64,000 nucleotides of DNA from Azolla caroliniana (GCA_043228905.1 JBHGNT010000003.1:7750001-7814000); one strand, 5' to 3'. Shown: positions 30,190 through 42,473, counted from the stretch's first letter. Numbers and translations are program-made. Notes: generated by a model from the letters alone, not told the origin.

Positions 30190-31764
30190 TAATCGATATC
30201 ATGATCTCACGTCAATACCCCTCTAGACGTATGAGATAAGGTTCAAGATCAGGTTACTATGGTAACACAAAGGTGTTTTAAAAACCATGGTGAAGACAAT
30301 TTAATGTCTTTCCCTGATCTCTATATCGATTTTTTCATGGCGGCTCCTCAAGGCTCAACCATGTATGTTCGCGTCATGAATAGTTATACACGAAAAAAAT
30401 GTTAACAATAAACTATGTTTCGTTGCCCACATATGTGGTTTCGGCTCTTTAAGTCCTATTACGAGGACCCCGAACTGCACTTAGACCTCAAGTCTAAACA
30501 TGTGTTATAATCATATGTATCAACGATGGTGTATGGTCTTGGTCATATTTAAACTCGAGACCTCGAGAACAAATGCATTAAACATTTGAGCCAACCAAGT
30601 AAGTTGCTCTTTTTGAATGTTTAATGTTTCATGCGTATAAGAGATATGCAAGGCATTTGCCCATATATGTTTTTTTAAAAGAAACATATATGTCAAGAGT
30701 CCTTATTTCGCCATCATTTACTAGAACTATGTTGGTACGTTACCTAACCTCAAGTCTCGTAATTACAATGGCATACACCAAAGTGCAACCTAATGGTCAA
30801 GCCAAATGAGCCCTCTTTTTGTAGTAGGCCCACGTGTCCCATCACATGGTCACGTCATTACGAATGCCTCTCGTAAGAATGATCTCATGGTGGCATCGTA
30901 TCCATGTAATGAGGGAGGGATGTTGGATACGTGTGTCATAAGAGCGACCTCACATGAAGTGGGTCAAACCCTACGTACTCAACATCATTATGGCTATTGG
31001 TGTTTCTTTATGTAACGAAATATCGAAGTCACCAACGGGGATTTCAACAATAAAAATTTTTGAAAAAAAGGGACGGTAACAACACGATTCTCACAAAAAT
31101 GTGAGGACGGCCACCAAGAACCTTTCCCCGTAAAAGAAAACATTTGATTTAAAATCACGTAATAACTTATATACACATATGTATATTATCACATATATAC
31201 GATCAACTATGTATACACGTGACCACATATGCCTATATTAAAGAAATCGTTATATTTAATAGCCAAAAATGACATAATCGAGATACGTAATCGAGGCATA
31301 TAACTCTACGCACACGAGACATCCAAAAATAAGGGTTCAACGTAATACGCAATTGAGGTATTGACCTCTTACGCATACGAGACCAAACGCATATCATTTA
31401 CAATAAAATCGAGGTGTTGACCTCATACGCAAACGTAACATATGTTCATGAATGTAATACGTAATTGAGGTATTAACCTCGTACGCATACGACACTCATC
31501 ACATATTATTTATATGTCAAACGAGGTATTGACCTCGTGCACACATGTAAGCATTTTAGATAACCAATTAAATATCACTACAACATCATTTAATTAATGA
31601 AAATAATCTACATATTAACCATACACATGATTAAATAGACAAAAAATAACAAGAAAGATTACCAAAGTTCCTTGTTGATCCTTGTCTGCATGAAGGCCAA
31701 CCGCACAACGATCGATCGCCATCCATCAAGAAGATAAGACCAACAAAAGAAACATTAGTACATA
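30190..31764 (-). other. gypsy-1 leader region between primer site and gag, no gene
   Basis: About 1.6 kb of AT-rich, stop-rich sequence. It includes a degenerate repeat array (listed separately). A tRNA-like B-box motif on the minus strand near 30545-30605 hints at a SINE insertion, but weakly. Confidence 0.55.
31279..31545. repeat. Five degenerate ~60-bp repeats in the gypsy-1 leader
   Basis: The recurring core is TACGCAATTGAGGTATTGACCT followed by C-G-T-A-C-G-C-A-T-A-C-G-A-like sequence, starting near 31279, 31342, 31405, 31456 and 31517. Each unit contains GAGGT...ACCTC, which can pair as a short hairpin (CGAGGTATTGACCTCG in the last). Confidence 0.7.
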
Positions 31765-31777
31765 GGCTATGATACCA
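31765..31777 (-). promoter_or_regulatory. gypsy-1 primer binding site
   Basis: On the minus strand TGGTATCATAGCC starts two bases after the LTR end. It differs by one base from the common iMet-type site TGGTATCAGAGCC. Confidence 0.8.
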
Positions 31778-31779
31778 AA

Positions 31780-32235
31780 TATTAGAGACATGTACTAAAG
31801 TAAGCATTAGATAAGGATAGATCTCGGTAGATAGAAAGAAAGGAGAGAGAGAAAGAAGGGTGCCGATCCACCCAACCACCCTCGAGCAAAGGGATCGAGA
31901 TGGACTCGAGCCTCGATCGGCATCCCATACCACCGTCGTGGCGTCAAGTCATACCTGGTGCTGGTGCACTCGCTACAATAGTTGGCCCACCACAAGACAG
32001 AGTCTCGACGTAGTCAACAAGATAATGAAATGAGGGTAGCTAGGCCTCTATTTATAGCGATACCCAAGGCTCCCAGCCATGTTCACACTTGGCCTAATGG
32101 GTTGTCTCAATCCCGAGGATTTAAAAGTAATCCCCGCCTTCTTCACACTCTCGTTTAACCCTCACACTTATCCACGTGTATAGAATACTACGGTAAATTC
32201 TCACCACGGGATATTATATGGTCATGCCCATAACA
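31780..32235 (-). mobile_element. gypsy-1 5' LTR of the minus-strand copy
   Basis: Minus strand TGTTATGGGCATGACC...GTCTCTAATA, 456 bp. Same structure as the plus copies at 242 and 35683, including the TTTATAGCGATACCC / CTATAAATAGAGG TATA region. Followed by primer site and gag in minus sense. Confidence 0.88.
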
Positions 32236-32898
32236 TCGTGGCATGAATTTCAGGTAGCCCAGGAATGGTTACCCACCCTCTAGTTCAACTGGCACGTGTT
32301 TCCACCACCCCTTCGCACATCTCCGACCGAAGCTGGAATGATCCATGTCATGCTGCGTTTCCTCCATACATACCTTGACGTCCCTGACCCCGACATTCAA
32401 GACAACCTTCATTTTTTGCAACTGTTGCTCATTCTCCTCGACTCTGGCCCTTACGAGACTCCTGTGTTCAAGCAATACTACCACCCGACGTGGGGTCTTG
32501 CGTTTGATTTGAATAACGGCCCCACACGTCGTCAATTGGTTGGCCTCTGGACCCGTGTCAGCGTGCTACCCGCCATCTACAAACGGGATTTTGAAACCAT
32601 GATAGACACACGCTTCTTTCCCGCTTACATCAGTTTTGGTAGAAACCCCCCCCCCCCCCCCCCCCCCTCTCCCTTCCCCGGCTACAACACCTCCATGTGG
32701 ATAGTTGGCCCCAAGAAGGACTTCTTCACAACAACCGATCAAATGCAAGAAATCCGCTTACCGCCCCTCAACATCAGACGTCTTCGCCACCATCTTCGCT
32801 GCCGACGAACCCCCCTACTCTATCCTTCTCGCCCCTGACGTCCCAAGCTCCCCTCCCACATTGCACCCAGGGGTGTGCACTCATTAGGTTGGGGGGGA
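32236..32898 (+). CDS. Unrecognised ORF (about 180 codons) before a polypurine tract
   Basis: The frame 32296-32838 has no clear family. It contains Leu-Arg-Phe-Leu-His-Thr-Tyr-Leu, Leu-Leu-Leu-Ile-Leu-Leu-Asp and a Pro run encoded by a 22-base poly-C tract (32646-32667), which is likely to vary in length and shift the frame. Immediately downstream GGTTGGGGGGGA and TGTTAAG look like a polypurine tract and an LTR start. I therefore infer a retroelement internal-region remnant, but no gag, pol or env motif is visible. Confidence 0.3.
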
Positions 32899-33382
32899 TG
32901 TTAAGCGCTTGGATTGCACCACATCCGGTCATGCAGAAGAGTGCATCAACAAGGGCGTAGTATGGCTAAAGGACCTATGAAGAAGAAATGGCAAGAGGAA
33001 AAAGGGCTAAGGGACATCCAAGTGTGAAAGGGCCATACCCTAAATGTAAATGCTATATAAACCACATTGTGGTGGCTTTGTAAGGGTTCTTCCATTTGTA
33101 AAGATCTCCCTATTGATTAAGAGCTCAAGCTTCCTCTCCTCTTTCTTGTAACCTTTAAGCTTAAGAGAGATTAGTGAGGTGTTTCATTAGAGAACACTAA
33201 TCTCTCTTCCTTGTTGGTGCTAGAACTCTTAGCAAAGAGGGTTAATAAACATATTCATTACTCTTATTGTCTATATTCATTACCCTATTTTCTATGTGAG
33301 CGAGCTTGAGAGGGTGAGGGAGATATCGTGCTTAATCATCTATTAATCGTTAAGTGAGTGTGAGGCTCGGAGGTGTCCAACA
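32899..33382 (+). mobile_element. Probable LTR of an unassigned element
   Basis: TGTTAAGCGC...GTCCAACA, 484 bp, with a TATA box (GCTATATAAACC, about 33050) and a purine tract directly before it. No second copy in the window, so the call rests on structure alone. Confidence 0.4.
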
Positions 33383-33488
33383 ACCATCTCCGCCCAATTC
33401 GTCATCAAAAGGGTATACGCTGGTCCGAGCTCCGCAAATGACATCGAGGAGTTAACTCTGTCGATACATAGATCCTACACAAGTAGAA

Positions 33489-33990
33489 TAGCTAATTAGC
33501 TAAGATGTAGCTAATCAGCTACTGCCAATCTATAGTGTAGCAGCTAATTAGCTACATCTCATAGCTAATTAGCTAAGCAATATCAAGAGTGGTAGCTAAT
33601 TAGCTACTGCCATACTTCAGTAGAATAGCTAATTAGCTAAGCAATATCAAGAGTGGTAGCTAATTAGCTACTACCATACTTAAGGAGAATAGATCTAGTA
33701 TTAGTCTAGTAGCTAATTAGCTACATCTCATAACTAATTAGCTAAGCAGTATCAAGAGTGGTAGCTAATTAGCAGTACCAAACAATATCAAGAGTGACCG
33801 CTAATTAACTAACATGTAGCTAATTAGCAACTGTCAATCTATAGTCTAGTTACTGCCAATGTTTAGTTGTCAGCTAAGGTGGTAGAAAAACACAAGTGTA
33901 GTGGATAAATAACTTCATCGAAGTAGCTACACCTAACTACCAAAAGTACTGGCTAAAGAGAAGCCGCTAATTACCTGACATGTTGTAGAA
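33489..33990. repeat. Cluster of the palindrome TAGCTAATTAGCTA
   Basis: Six exact copies (33489, 33562, 33593, 33626, 33657, 33710; each 14 bp) plus at least three near copies. They sit in diverged repeats of about 30-65 bp that also share AAGCAATATCAAGAGTGG. The arms could form cruciforms or bind a dimeric factor (TAATTA core). No ORF. Confidence 0.85.
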
Positions 33991-34008
33991 TCTCGTGGAT
34001 TAAGGAGG

Positions 34009-34458
34009 TTGCATGAGGTGTCTGGTGCCGATGACGTTGCAACCGATGAGGAGATACCTAGCAACGTGGTTGAAAGTAAGAGTCCTACTATCACATCTCC
34101 TTCAGATCAGTTCCACCCTATTCTTTTGGAAGATTGCACTGAATTAGGCAACGTTGTGAAAAGCCATGAAATATTGGACCCAACATGTAAATCTAGGTTC
34201 ATAACAACAATGTTTTTGTACACTCGATGCAACATTTCTTCGAATCCCAAAACCTTGATTGAACCCCACCGAGCCCCAATTGTTGATGATGTCCCACTAG
34301 ATCCCACTCTACTTGAACAGTTAGCGCAAGACGCGGCTGGCGTGCAAACTGTTGTTGAGGCGATGGAAAGATTGTTGGAGGAGGACACACTTGCACAATG
34401 GGTGAAAGAAGCAAGGCTAAATGGGGGCCAAATGGGCAACCTTCTAGAAAAAGGTTGA
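34009..34458 (+). CDS. Hypothetical ORF, 149 codons
   Basis: Acidic product with Leu-Leu-Glu-Gln-Leu-Ala-Gln-Asp-Ala-Ala and a Leu/Glu-rich C-terminal helix-like stretch. No domain recognised. It lies directly after the palindrome cluster and has no visible promoter. It may be chance or part of a decayed element. Confidence 0.2.
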   Translation: MHEVSGADDVATDEEIPSNVVESKSPTITSPSDQFHPILLEDCTELGNVVKSHEILDPTCKSRFITTMFLYTRCNISSNPKTLIEPHRAPIVDDVPLDPTLLEQLAQDAAGVQTVVEAMERLLEEDTLAQWVKEARLNGGQMGNLLEKG

Positions 34459-34850
34459 AGAAGGGGCCATGATTGGGGACAAGACCAGTTACTCGGTCAA
34501 GGGGCTCTTGAATTGGATGTGTGGGATATGATTGTTAACTATTTCCTAGAAAATTATGAAGTTTTTCTATGATCTATTTGGACAAGTAAAACCTCAGATT
34601 GGTTGTTGCTTGATCCACATTATGTAATGGAACTCTATGATGGGTATTAAGATAATATTATTATTTTGTTGTAGATTATTTCATGTTCATTATGTTGTTT
34701 TGTGAGACTGTTAGCTACTTTGTGAGTGCGAATATGTTGGTGTTTGAATCTATTGCTCCTAAGACCGATAGCGGTGTGGAAACTATTGATGTTGTTGCGT
34801 GTTTAGAGGGCCCCATCTTGAAAGTAGATGTAGCAACTGACACAAATGTT
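34459..34850. other. Stretch without recognised features
   Basis: AT-rich. No ORF, repeat or element end that I can support. Confidence 0.5.
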
Positions 34851-35682
34851 CTTTCAGGGTAACTCCGTCATTAAGCATCACACACGAGGTTGCATTTTGC
34901 CCTAGCAAAAAGATAAGTCGACACATACGAGGACCAAACCCCATATTATACATCACACCTGAGAGGAAAGACCAATTAACATGATCATATGCTTTTTCCA
35001 AATGTAATTGTACCATAACCATTTATTGATGTGTATGTCGAGCATAATCTGTAGCCATTTGAACATTCAAAACATTATGCATTATATTTCTACCTGTAAT
35101 AAAACCATATTGAGATTGAGGTAAGACTTCTGAAGTCTGTTGGATAATATCTTTGCAAACACTTTGTACAACCCTCCCATCAATGAAATAGGCCTCCATT
35201 GATGAAATGACTTCAGAGATGGTACCTTTGGTATCAATTTGATTAAGCCCACCTTCTAGCTCTCAAACATGAAACCAGAATCCCAACATTGTTGAAACAT
35301 TTGTGTGAATGGACTCTTAAGCATGCCAACATACTTCATAAAAACTTCATTTGTAACACCATCCCAACCAAGGGCTTTACCATTTGGAAGATGTAACAAT
35401 ACATTTTCCACCTCAACTTCTTCAAAATCAGCACCCAATTCTTGACAAATATTTGTATTCACGACACTCCCAATTACATTATAAAACTATTGTCATGCTT
35501 TCAACACATCCTCATTAATAATCAACTCTTGCCCAATCAAATTCTTAAAATCAATAGCATATAACTCAATAACCTTGATTGGGTCTACAACAATGTCATC
35601 CCCTATCTTAATCTGTACCACATTTGAACAAGCCTATGGTGGTCTTAATCCTTGAAAAAACATATAAGATTATGATTGATTG

Positions 35683-36144
35683 TGTTACAGGCATGACCAT
35701 ATAATATCCCCATGTGAGAATTTACCGTAGTATTCTATACACATGGATAAGTGTGAGGGTTAAACGAGAGTGTAAAGAAGGGGAGGATTACTTTTAATCC
35801 TCGGGATTGAGACAACCCATTAGGCCAAGTGTGAACTTGCCTGGGGGCCTTGGGTATCACTATAAATAAGAGGCCTAGCTACCCTCATTTCATCATCTTT
35901 TGACTACGTCGAGACTCTGTTTCGTGGTGGTTCAACTCTTGTAGCGAGCGTGCCAACACCAAGTACGACTCGACGCCACGGCGGTGGTATGGGATGCCGA
36001 TCGAGGCTCGAGTCCGTCTTGATCCCTTCACTCGGGGGTGGTCGAGTGGATCAACACCCTTCTTTCTCTCTCTCCTTTCTATCTCTATCTATCTATCATT
36101 CTTTTCTCCATATCATACGTTTACATTAGATCATATCTCTAATA
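35683..36144 (+). mobile_element. gypsy-1 solo LTR in LINE 1
   Basis: TGTTACAGGCATGACC...CTCTAATA, 462 bp, flanked by GATTG (35678-35682) and GATTA (36145-36149), a one-mismatch target duplication. Leaving it out gives a LINE sequence collinear with LINE 2 near 41123. No internal region, so this is a solo LTR. Confidence 0.9.
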
Positions 36145-37166
36145 GATTATCTATAAATCCCTCCTTTAATTGATGTAGTTTTGTTTGTTGATAACTTTGA
36201 CAAAACAAATTCTTCACAATGTCCTATACTTGAACTTGAACATCCAAAAGCTCTTCATCATGCGGATTATTCATCAATAGTACATTGCATCGCGTAAGAA
36301 TATATGAAAACTTATCAATCAATTTCTTACGTCTTTTAGCATTAGGCAACCTTACATACGATGAATATCATTGATGTTTTGTAGTGTTGTATCCCATGCA
36401 TGCTATCCTTTTGAAATAACTTGTTCTAAAAACATACTAAAAATTTGTTGCATATAGGCATCAACACAACCCACTAATAATCATGGATACATTGAAGACC
36501 ATAACTCAATGCATTGATTCCTACCAACCATATCAAATCCTCAAAATACTTGACTTCCATCACCAAAAAACGTCCATATGGATCATTATAGACTATATGT
36601 GGACAAAACAAATCACGAATAATCATGAAAACCCCTGAGTAATGATGTGATAACTATCCTACATAATATGCGGAATATCCACGCAAATGTAACACAAATA
36701 TTGCTAAATCATGACACTTATGTTCAACTGCACATAAAACATCCCATTCTTTATCAAATAAAGTTTTCCATAATATATATTTCTTATGAGGAGAAGATGC
36801 CCTTCGCACATTCCATGATACCACTTTCATTTAAAACCTTTAGTAAGAACTTGCTCTTCATGAATGTACTAACTACTTGTTCAAGAGCTGCATAAGGATT
36901 CGTGTGTACTACATCCCCTCCAACAATATTAAGGTTTTGTTGTCTAGCTCCACGAGAACGAAGTCCTTGATTTAATTGAGGTCATACCACCCTTCCTGAA
37001 GAATCGAATTTTAATTGGTTGGACAAACTTTGATTTCGTACTTGTTTTTGTCAAGGATTTTTCTTAAATCCCTCATTCAATCTCAAATTATCTTTTGGTA
37101 ATGCCTTACCGTTAGTATTTTTTGTGTCCCTTTGTATTGCAACACCCTTCCCTTTTATCTTATGCT

Positions 37167-38216
37167 TCACTTGATGCCACTCTCCATCTTCAACGTCTGG
37201 GTCATCATTAATGCATGCTCCATTCTCCTCCCCAACACCTCTAACATGACCATGAACTTTAGGATCTCGTTATAACCCATGAACCCATGAGATGTTCCCT
37301 CATCCATGACCATATCAACCATTGAGACAATATCATTCTCAACATCTTCCTTATTTTTCCCTTTGACATTATTTTCTAGGGATAGTTCACCATGATATTG
37401 GCATTCAGCCATAAAATGCCCCAATTTACCACATTTAAAACAATGTCCTGCAAAAGTCTCCCATTGAAGCTTAAAACAAAATCGACCAAATCGAGGTGTA
37501 TCTATACTCAATCATCTTGGAAGTTTACAACTTGTATCCCATAACATGCAAAATCTACATTTGTTCAACAAATTAACATGAGGAGCAACCAAAACTTTAC
37601 CAATTTGAGACATGAATCCTAGTAGTAAATCCCAAAAGAATGAGTTACTGTAATCAACAGTCACCCAAATTGGACATTGTTGTTTTACTAAATCTTTATA
37701 ATCCACCACCGGAACCCATTCCATCACATGCACTAATCTTCTATCAAAAAAGATTCGTACATTTGCCATCAAAGCCGTACGGTGTTCTGACAATCAAAAA
37801 AACACATCATAGAAACCTCTTGGACCCACATAGACATCATCAACATAATTAAGCATTATGAATGAATTCAACCACTGTTTAATCCATGATACCAAAGGAT
37901 GTTTGCTAGTGAAATACAAAATAACACCACGATCATAAAACTTGTCAAAAGTTGCTAACATAGACTTGGTCTCCATCACCACCTCTACAACATCCTCCTC
38001 CACACAATCTTTAGAATCTTTCTCATTTTTTTCCATAAAATCGGAAAGCAAAGCCTTAACAAAATCATAATGACTATCAATATTATAATCATCTCCAATA
38101 ACATCTTTCCCACCAAGAATAGCAGCATATGATGTTTTCTCATGTTCTATAGAATCGATACACTTTTGCCTCTTGTCATTTTTCACAACCATCATTACTA
38201 CCACATCCATCAACAA
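37167..38216 (-). pseudogene. LINE 1 ORF1 (DUF4283-like plus zinc knuckle)
   Basis: Two blocks separated by stops. The first (38216-37794) has Phe-Tyr-Asp-Arg-Gly-Val-Ile-Leu-Tyr-Phe and Trp-Ile-Lys-Gln-Trp-Leu. The second has Val-Arg-Ile-Phe-Phe-Asp-Arg-Arg-Leu-Val-His-Val, then Cys-Phe-Lys-Cys-Gly-Lys-Leu-Gly-His-Phe-Met-Ala-Glu-Cys (CX2CX4HX4C, near 37390-37450). This is the usual composition of plant L1 ORF1, an RNA-binding protein. Several stops. Confidence 0.75.
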
Positions 38217-38282
38217 TCATCAACTCACTTCCTATTGTTGTGTCAACCATCCTAATAGAGATTGAGAGAACTAACCTAAGAT

Positions 38283-38284
<2 letters not shown>

Positions 38285-38315
<31 letters not shown>
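38285..38315. repeat. (CT)n microsatellite between LINE 1 and LINE 2
   Basis: About 15 CT units at the 5' border of LINE 1, close to the 3' end of LINE 2. Confidence 0.9.
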
Positions 38316-38316
<1 letters not shown>

Positions 38317-38648
38317 GTGAAAACACACAATTATATTAATAAATGTGTGTAAAAATACTACTTACAATGGGTGTGACAATGGAGTATGGTCACCCACTAA
38401 CTACACTACATGGGTAGTGGAACATGTTGAATTGCCAATAGGCAAGACGAACACTCCACCGAGGAAAGAATTTCCACTTGCTCCAATAAAGAAAATTGCC
38501 ACATTAGTACTCCATTCAACTTTTGTAGATATGCTTTCACTCCATGTCTACCATCGAATATAAAAGCGTTGCACATATTCCAATTATGACGTAATCCCCA
38601 ATATCTCAGAAATAGAAAAACGATCTCCATTTCTGATTTTGGGTCAAC

Positions 38649-41262
38649 CTATGTAAATTGTGCAAACACCCATTGTCTAGGTGTCATATAACACCGTGAT
38701 AAGACTCGCAAAATTTGAGAAATGTAATTCCAAATCTGACAAGCAATCAGGCATTGTATAAATCGATGAGTACTATCTTCCATTTGAACAGTGCAAAAGA
38801 AGCAATTACCTGCTGCTAGTCCACGACACTTTAGAGCTAATCCCAACAGCAGTCCTCCAATCAAAACTCTCCAAATGAAGACCTTTGCTACAAGTGGCAA
38901 TTTAGAATGCCAACTACGTTGTAAGATCTGCCACCACCCATGATCAGATTTGTGTATTCCCCATTCTTCTTCAGCCTTAGATGGTAACCATCCAAGAGAA
39001 TCGACAGAGCAATGATACAAAAGATTAGTAGTCCCTTGTAACAACGACGTTTGACCCTTTCAACACCAATCAATCCACGGTTGTTCTCCTGTTTGTAGAG
39101 GTAAGGGACCTTGCATCAATGGAATATTTTGTAGTTGTTCCCAAATAAACCCATAATTAGGTGGAATGCGTAATAATTGGGGCGCTTCAAGAAACTCCAA
39201 AATTCTTTGAGATGGAGCCTCAACTATATCTCCCACCTCTTTGACCCCCAAAAGAAACAAATGATTAAATTGAGAGTGCAATCTGTCCTTTCCTGGCCAA
39301 CATAATAATCGAGAAGACACAATCAACTCTTTTTGCAAAGAATTACAATGCTCTCTACTAGGTGATGGTTTCCATACACATAACAAGAGTGCTTCTTGCC
39401 ATGAGGTAACCAAGTATTGAACACATCTTGCGCCTGGAATCCTAAGTGAAATACATCCATTCAGTAATTGCCACCATGAAGCCTTAATCGTTGTCCTCCC
39501 ATGTGTTAAACCCTTGTTCTCAATGAAATATTGAACAATAGATATCCATGGTTGTGAGTTTGAACACATGTCTTGTAATAATGAAAATCTACGAGCCATC
39601 ATATGCTTAGATAAGTTCAATGTTCCAACTCCCCCCAAGCGCTTAGGGGTTGCTAGATGATTCCATGCAACCCAAGTGATTCCCATCTTATCCCTCTTCT
39701 TCCACAACAAATATTGAAGAGGTTATAAAATAGAATGCAAAGCTTCTTTGTCCATGGCAACAATGACAAGTAATATAGTATCATGGGTTCCATAATACAT
39801 TGCACAACCTTAAAGCGTACATGAAATGGCCAAGATTGTGACTTCCAATACATGAACTTATCCCTCGACTTACTAGACATCCATTCAATCAATTGACCAT
39901 TTGTAACATTCATTCCTAATGGATAGCCCAAGTGTCGAAAAAATAGAGTCTTTCTTCACCACGGATCCTTGCCATCCTAAACATTCCAAATCCCTTTCAG
40001 TACATGATATGAGACTAGACTTCCTCAAATTAATATGTAATCCGGAAGCCAATGCAAATTGGTTCCATACAAGCATCCCCTTCTCAAGATTCTCCCGTGA
40101 GGCTTGTAAAAACATGAAAGAATCATCAACCAAAGCTTGTGCTACTAGTTGCCCTCCAAACGGAAGGTGTAGACCCACAATGTCACCATTTGTTGCAAGC
40201 CTTGATAACATCACTAACAAGGGATGAGTAACAATAGCAAACAACAATGGGCTAAGAGGGCATCTTTGACGAACGGATCTTGTGAGGGCAATATCAATGT
40301 CACTCCCCCATTAAGCATTACTCGAGACACCGCATCTTGTCCTAATAAAAATATGAGGCGAGATATACGAGGTCCAAAGTCCATTGTATGCATTAACCCA
40401 GAAACAAAGGACCAATTAACATGATCATAAGCTTTCTCCAAATCTAATTGCACAATAATCAATTCTTGATGAGTGTTTCGAGCATAATGCATGGCCATTT
40501 GAACATTCAACACATTATGCAATATATTCCTACCTGCAATAAAACCATATTGGGCAGGATGTATCAACTTTGGCAAATACTTTTGTAATCTATTTGCCAA
40601 GACCTTTGTAAATATCTTATACAACCCCCCCATCAAAGAAATAGGTCTCCATTGATTAAATGACTCGGGAGATGTCACCTTTGGAACTAATTTAATTAGA
40701 CCAACCTTCCAAGCTTGAGGCATACGACCAGAATCCCAAGAATGTTGAAACATCAAAGTTAAGGGCCCCTTTAAAATGTTCAAATATCGCTTAAAAACTT
40801 CATTGGTCAAGTCATCCCAACAGGGCTCTTACCATTAGGAAGATACCTTAAAACTGTGTCCACCTCATCCTCAATGCAATCTGCATCCAATTCATGACTA
40901 ATGAGATCATGCACAATACATCCAACCACATCATAAAACTCATGACGTGCTCTACTCACCTCATTTGTCATTAACAATTGTGGGCCAATCAACTCTTTAA
41001 AGTAATAAACACATATATCAATTATTGTAGTAGGATCCACTATCCATTCATCCCCTTGTTTCACATGTACCACATTAGATCGAGCATAAGTAGGATGTAA
41101 TGCTTGGAAAAACAAATGAGATTGACATTGATTATCTATGAGCCCATCCCTCAGTTGTCGCATCTTCGCATAACAATAACTTTGGCATTGCAACGGAGAA
41201 ATAATAACATGCAATTGACTTTGGATATCCAAAAGCTCCTCATCTAATGGTGCATGTATCAA
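38649..41262 (-). pseudogene. LINE 2 reverse transcriptase and C-terminal domain
   Basis: RT blocks in order on the minus strand: Tyr-Leu-Pro-Asn-Gly-Lys-Ser-Pro, Asn-Gln-Trp-Arg-Pro-Ile-Ser-Leu, Gln-Tyr-Gly-Phe-Ile-Ala-Gly-Arg, Asp-Leu-Glu-Lys-Ala-Tyr-Asp-His-Val-Asn-Trp, then Ala-Leu-Val-Asp-Asp-Ser (the catalytic box, with Val for the usual Tyr/Phe-Ala). The tail has Trp-Arg-Val-Leu and Cys-x2-Cys ... His-x4-Cys (zf-RVT type, near 38750-38830). Frames change at about 40810, 40240, 39700 and 39050. Confidence 0.8.
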
Positions 41263-41316
41263 TAATGCATTACACCAGGAGAGAACATGTGAGAATTGTC
41301 GAAGAAGACCTCTTCT

Positions 41317-41930
41317 TCATTGAGCATTAGTCACTCCATACATACGATGAATGATCTTAATGTTTCGTAATGTGATATCCCATGCTTTGACTCCTTTAAG
41401 ATTCACTTCTTGTGAAAAATTTACCAAAATTTGCTCCATGAGAGAATTAAAGTGAGGTTGAAGCAAAAGAGAAGAGTTAAAGCGTAATGGAGACTTTCCA
41501 AATAAGGATTTATACATGTCAATTGCATGATTACAAACCTCCAAACAAATAGGAAAGTGATCTGAAGTTCCTACATCTTGTAGAACTTTCATACGAAGTG
41601 ATGTCGGTAAAAAAGAATCATTGTGCATCACATACATTCTATCTAACCGACTCCATGTTTGTCTATGTTCAGCGGATTGGAAAGTAAAACCTGGATCATT
41701 CCCATGCAACCATGTCCAAACATCCAACTTGAGAACCTCCATAGTCAATGCATCCCAAGCAAGTTGCTCAAGATCATCCATGATTGAATGTTCAGACGTA
41801 GATTGAGAACCAAAAACCAACCATAAGGATCATTATGCACCACTTGAGGATAATATTTATCCCGCACGATTAATACCACACCTGAATAATGATTATTAAG
41901 ATGTCCTGCATAGAATGATGAATATCCACG
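41317..41930 (-). pseudogene. LINE 2 endonuclease, C-terminal part
   Basis: Contains Trp-Ser-Arg-Leu-Asp-Arg-Met-Tyr-Val and Gly-Thr-Ser-Asp-His-Phe-Pro-Ile, the C-terminal catalytic Ser-Asp-His motif of AP-type LINE endonucleases. The N-terminal catalytic blocks are not visible. Instead the zinc-knuckle ORF1 segment runs in frame into the Tyr-Gly-Trp-Phe-Leu part, so an internal deletion probably joined ORF1 to ORF2. Confidence 0.7.
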
Positions 41931-42000
41931 TAAATGAACTATGGATCTTGCTAGAATGACATCTCTCCCAACTCCTTCCTTGCCATTCCCTTCATTAGGA

Positions 42001-42424
42001 ACCTCTATAGCTGAAGGACAATGACGATGGCATTCCTCCATAAAGTGGCCCCATTCACCACATCCAAAACAATGACCTGCAAATGTCTCCCACTTCAACT
42101 TAAAACAAAGTCTTTTCATACCAGGTGTGTTCATATGCACCCATCCTGGCCTCTTACGGCTTGTATCCCATAACACACAAAATCTACACTTATTTGTACC
42201 ATTTGCATGTGGAGATACCAACACCTTACCCATTTGACTCATCAACTCTGGTAAAAGTGACCATAAAAAAGCATGCTTACAATCCACTATTACCTAAACA
42301 GGGCATTCTTGTTTTAACAAAGCATGATAGTCCACAATGGGGGACCATTGCATTACATGCACCAATCGTTTATCAAAAAACACATGAACTTTAGCCAACA
42401 ATGCACTTCGATGTTCTGGTGAAC
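42001..42424 (-). pseudogene. LINE 2 ORF1, C-terminal part with zinc knuckle
   Basis: Asp-Lys-Arg-Leu-Val-His-Val-Met-Gln-Trp, then after a stop Lys-Val-Leu-Val-Ser-Pro-His and Cys-Phe-Gly-Cys-Gly-Glu-Trp-Gly-His-Phe-Met-Glu-Glu-Cys (CX2CX4HX4C, near 42020-42080). Continuous with the N-terminal part beyond copia E. Confidence 0.75.
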
Positions 42425-42429
42425 GAAAC

Positions 42430-42473
42430 TGTAAAGAATCAGATATGATTCTTGTGTAGCGGAACAGGTGTGA

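Larger units (their letters stand above)
34851..38280 (-). mobile_element. LINE 1 (L1-type), 3'-truncated, degenerate
   Basis: Minus-strand non-LTR element aligned along its length with LINE 2. ORF1 parts lie at 38216-37794 and 37793-37167. The endonuclease region (37160-36145) is badly decayed. RT parts lie at 35640-34851 (Asn-Gly-Lys-Ala-Leu-Gly-Trp-Asp-Gly; His-Leu-Glu-Lys-Ala-Tyr-Asp-His-Val-Asn-Trp-Ser-Phe). Similarity to LINE 2 ends at about 34851, before the catalytic Asp-Asp box, so the 3' third is missing. A gypsy-1 solo LTR lies in the region. Confidence 0.85.

Noticed and set aside
31279-31545. CRISPR-like array
   Set aside because: Repeats are degenerate and spacers are not unique. 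The setting is a plant retroelement leader.
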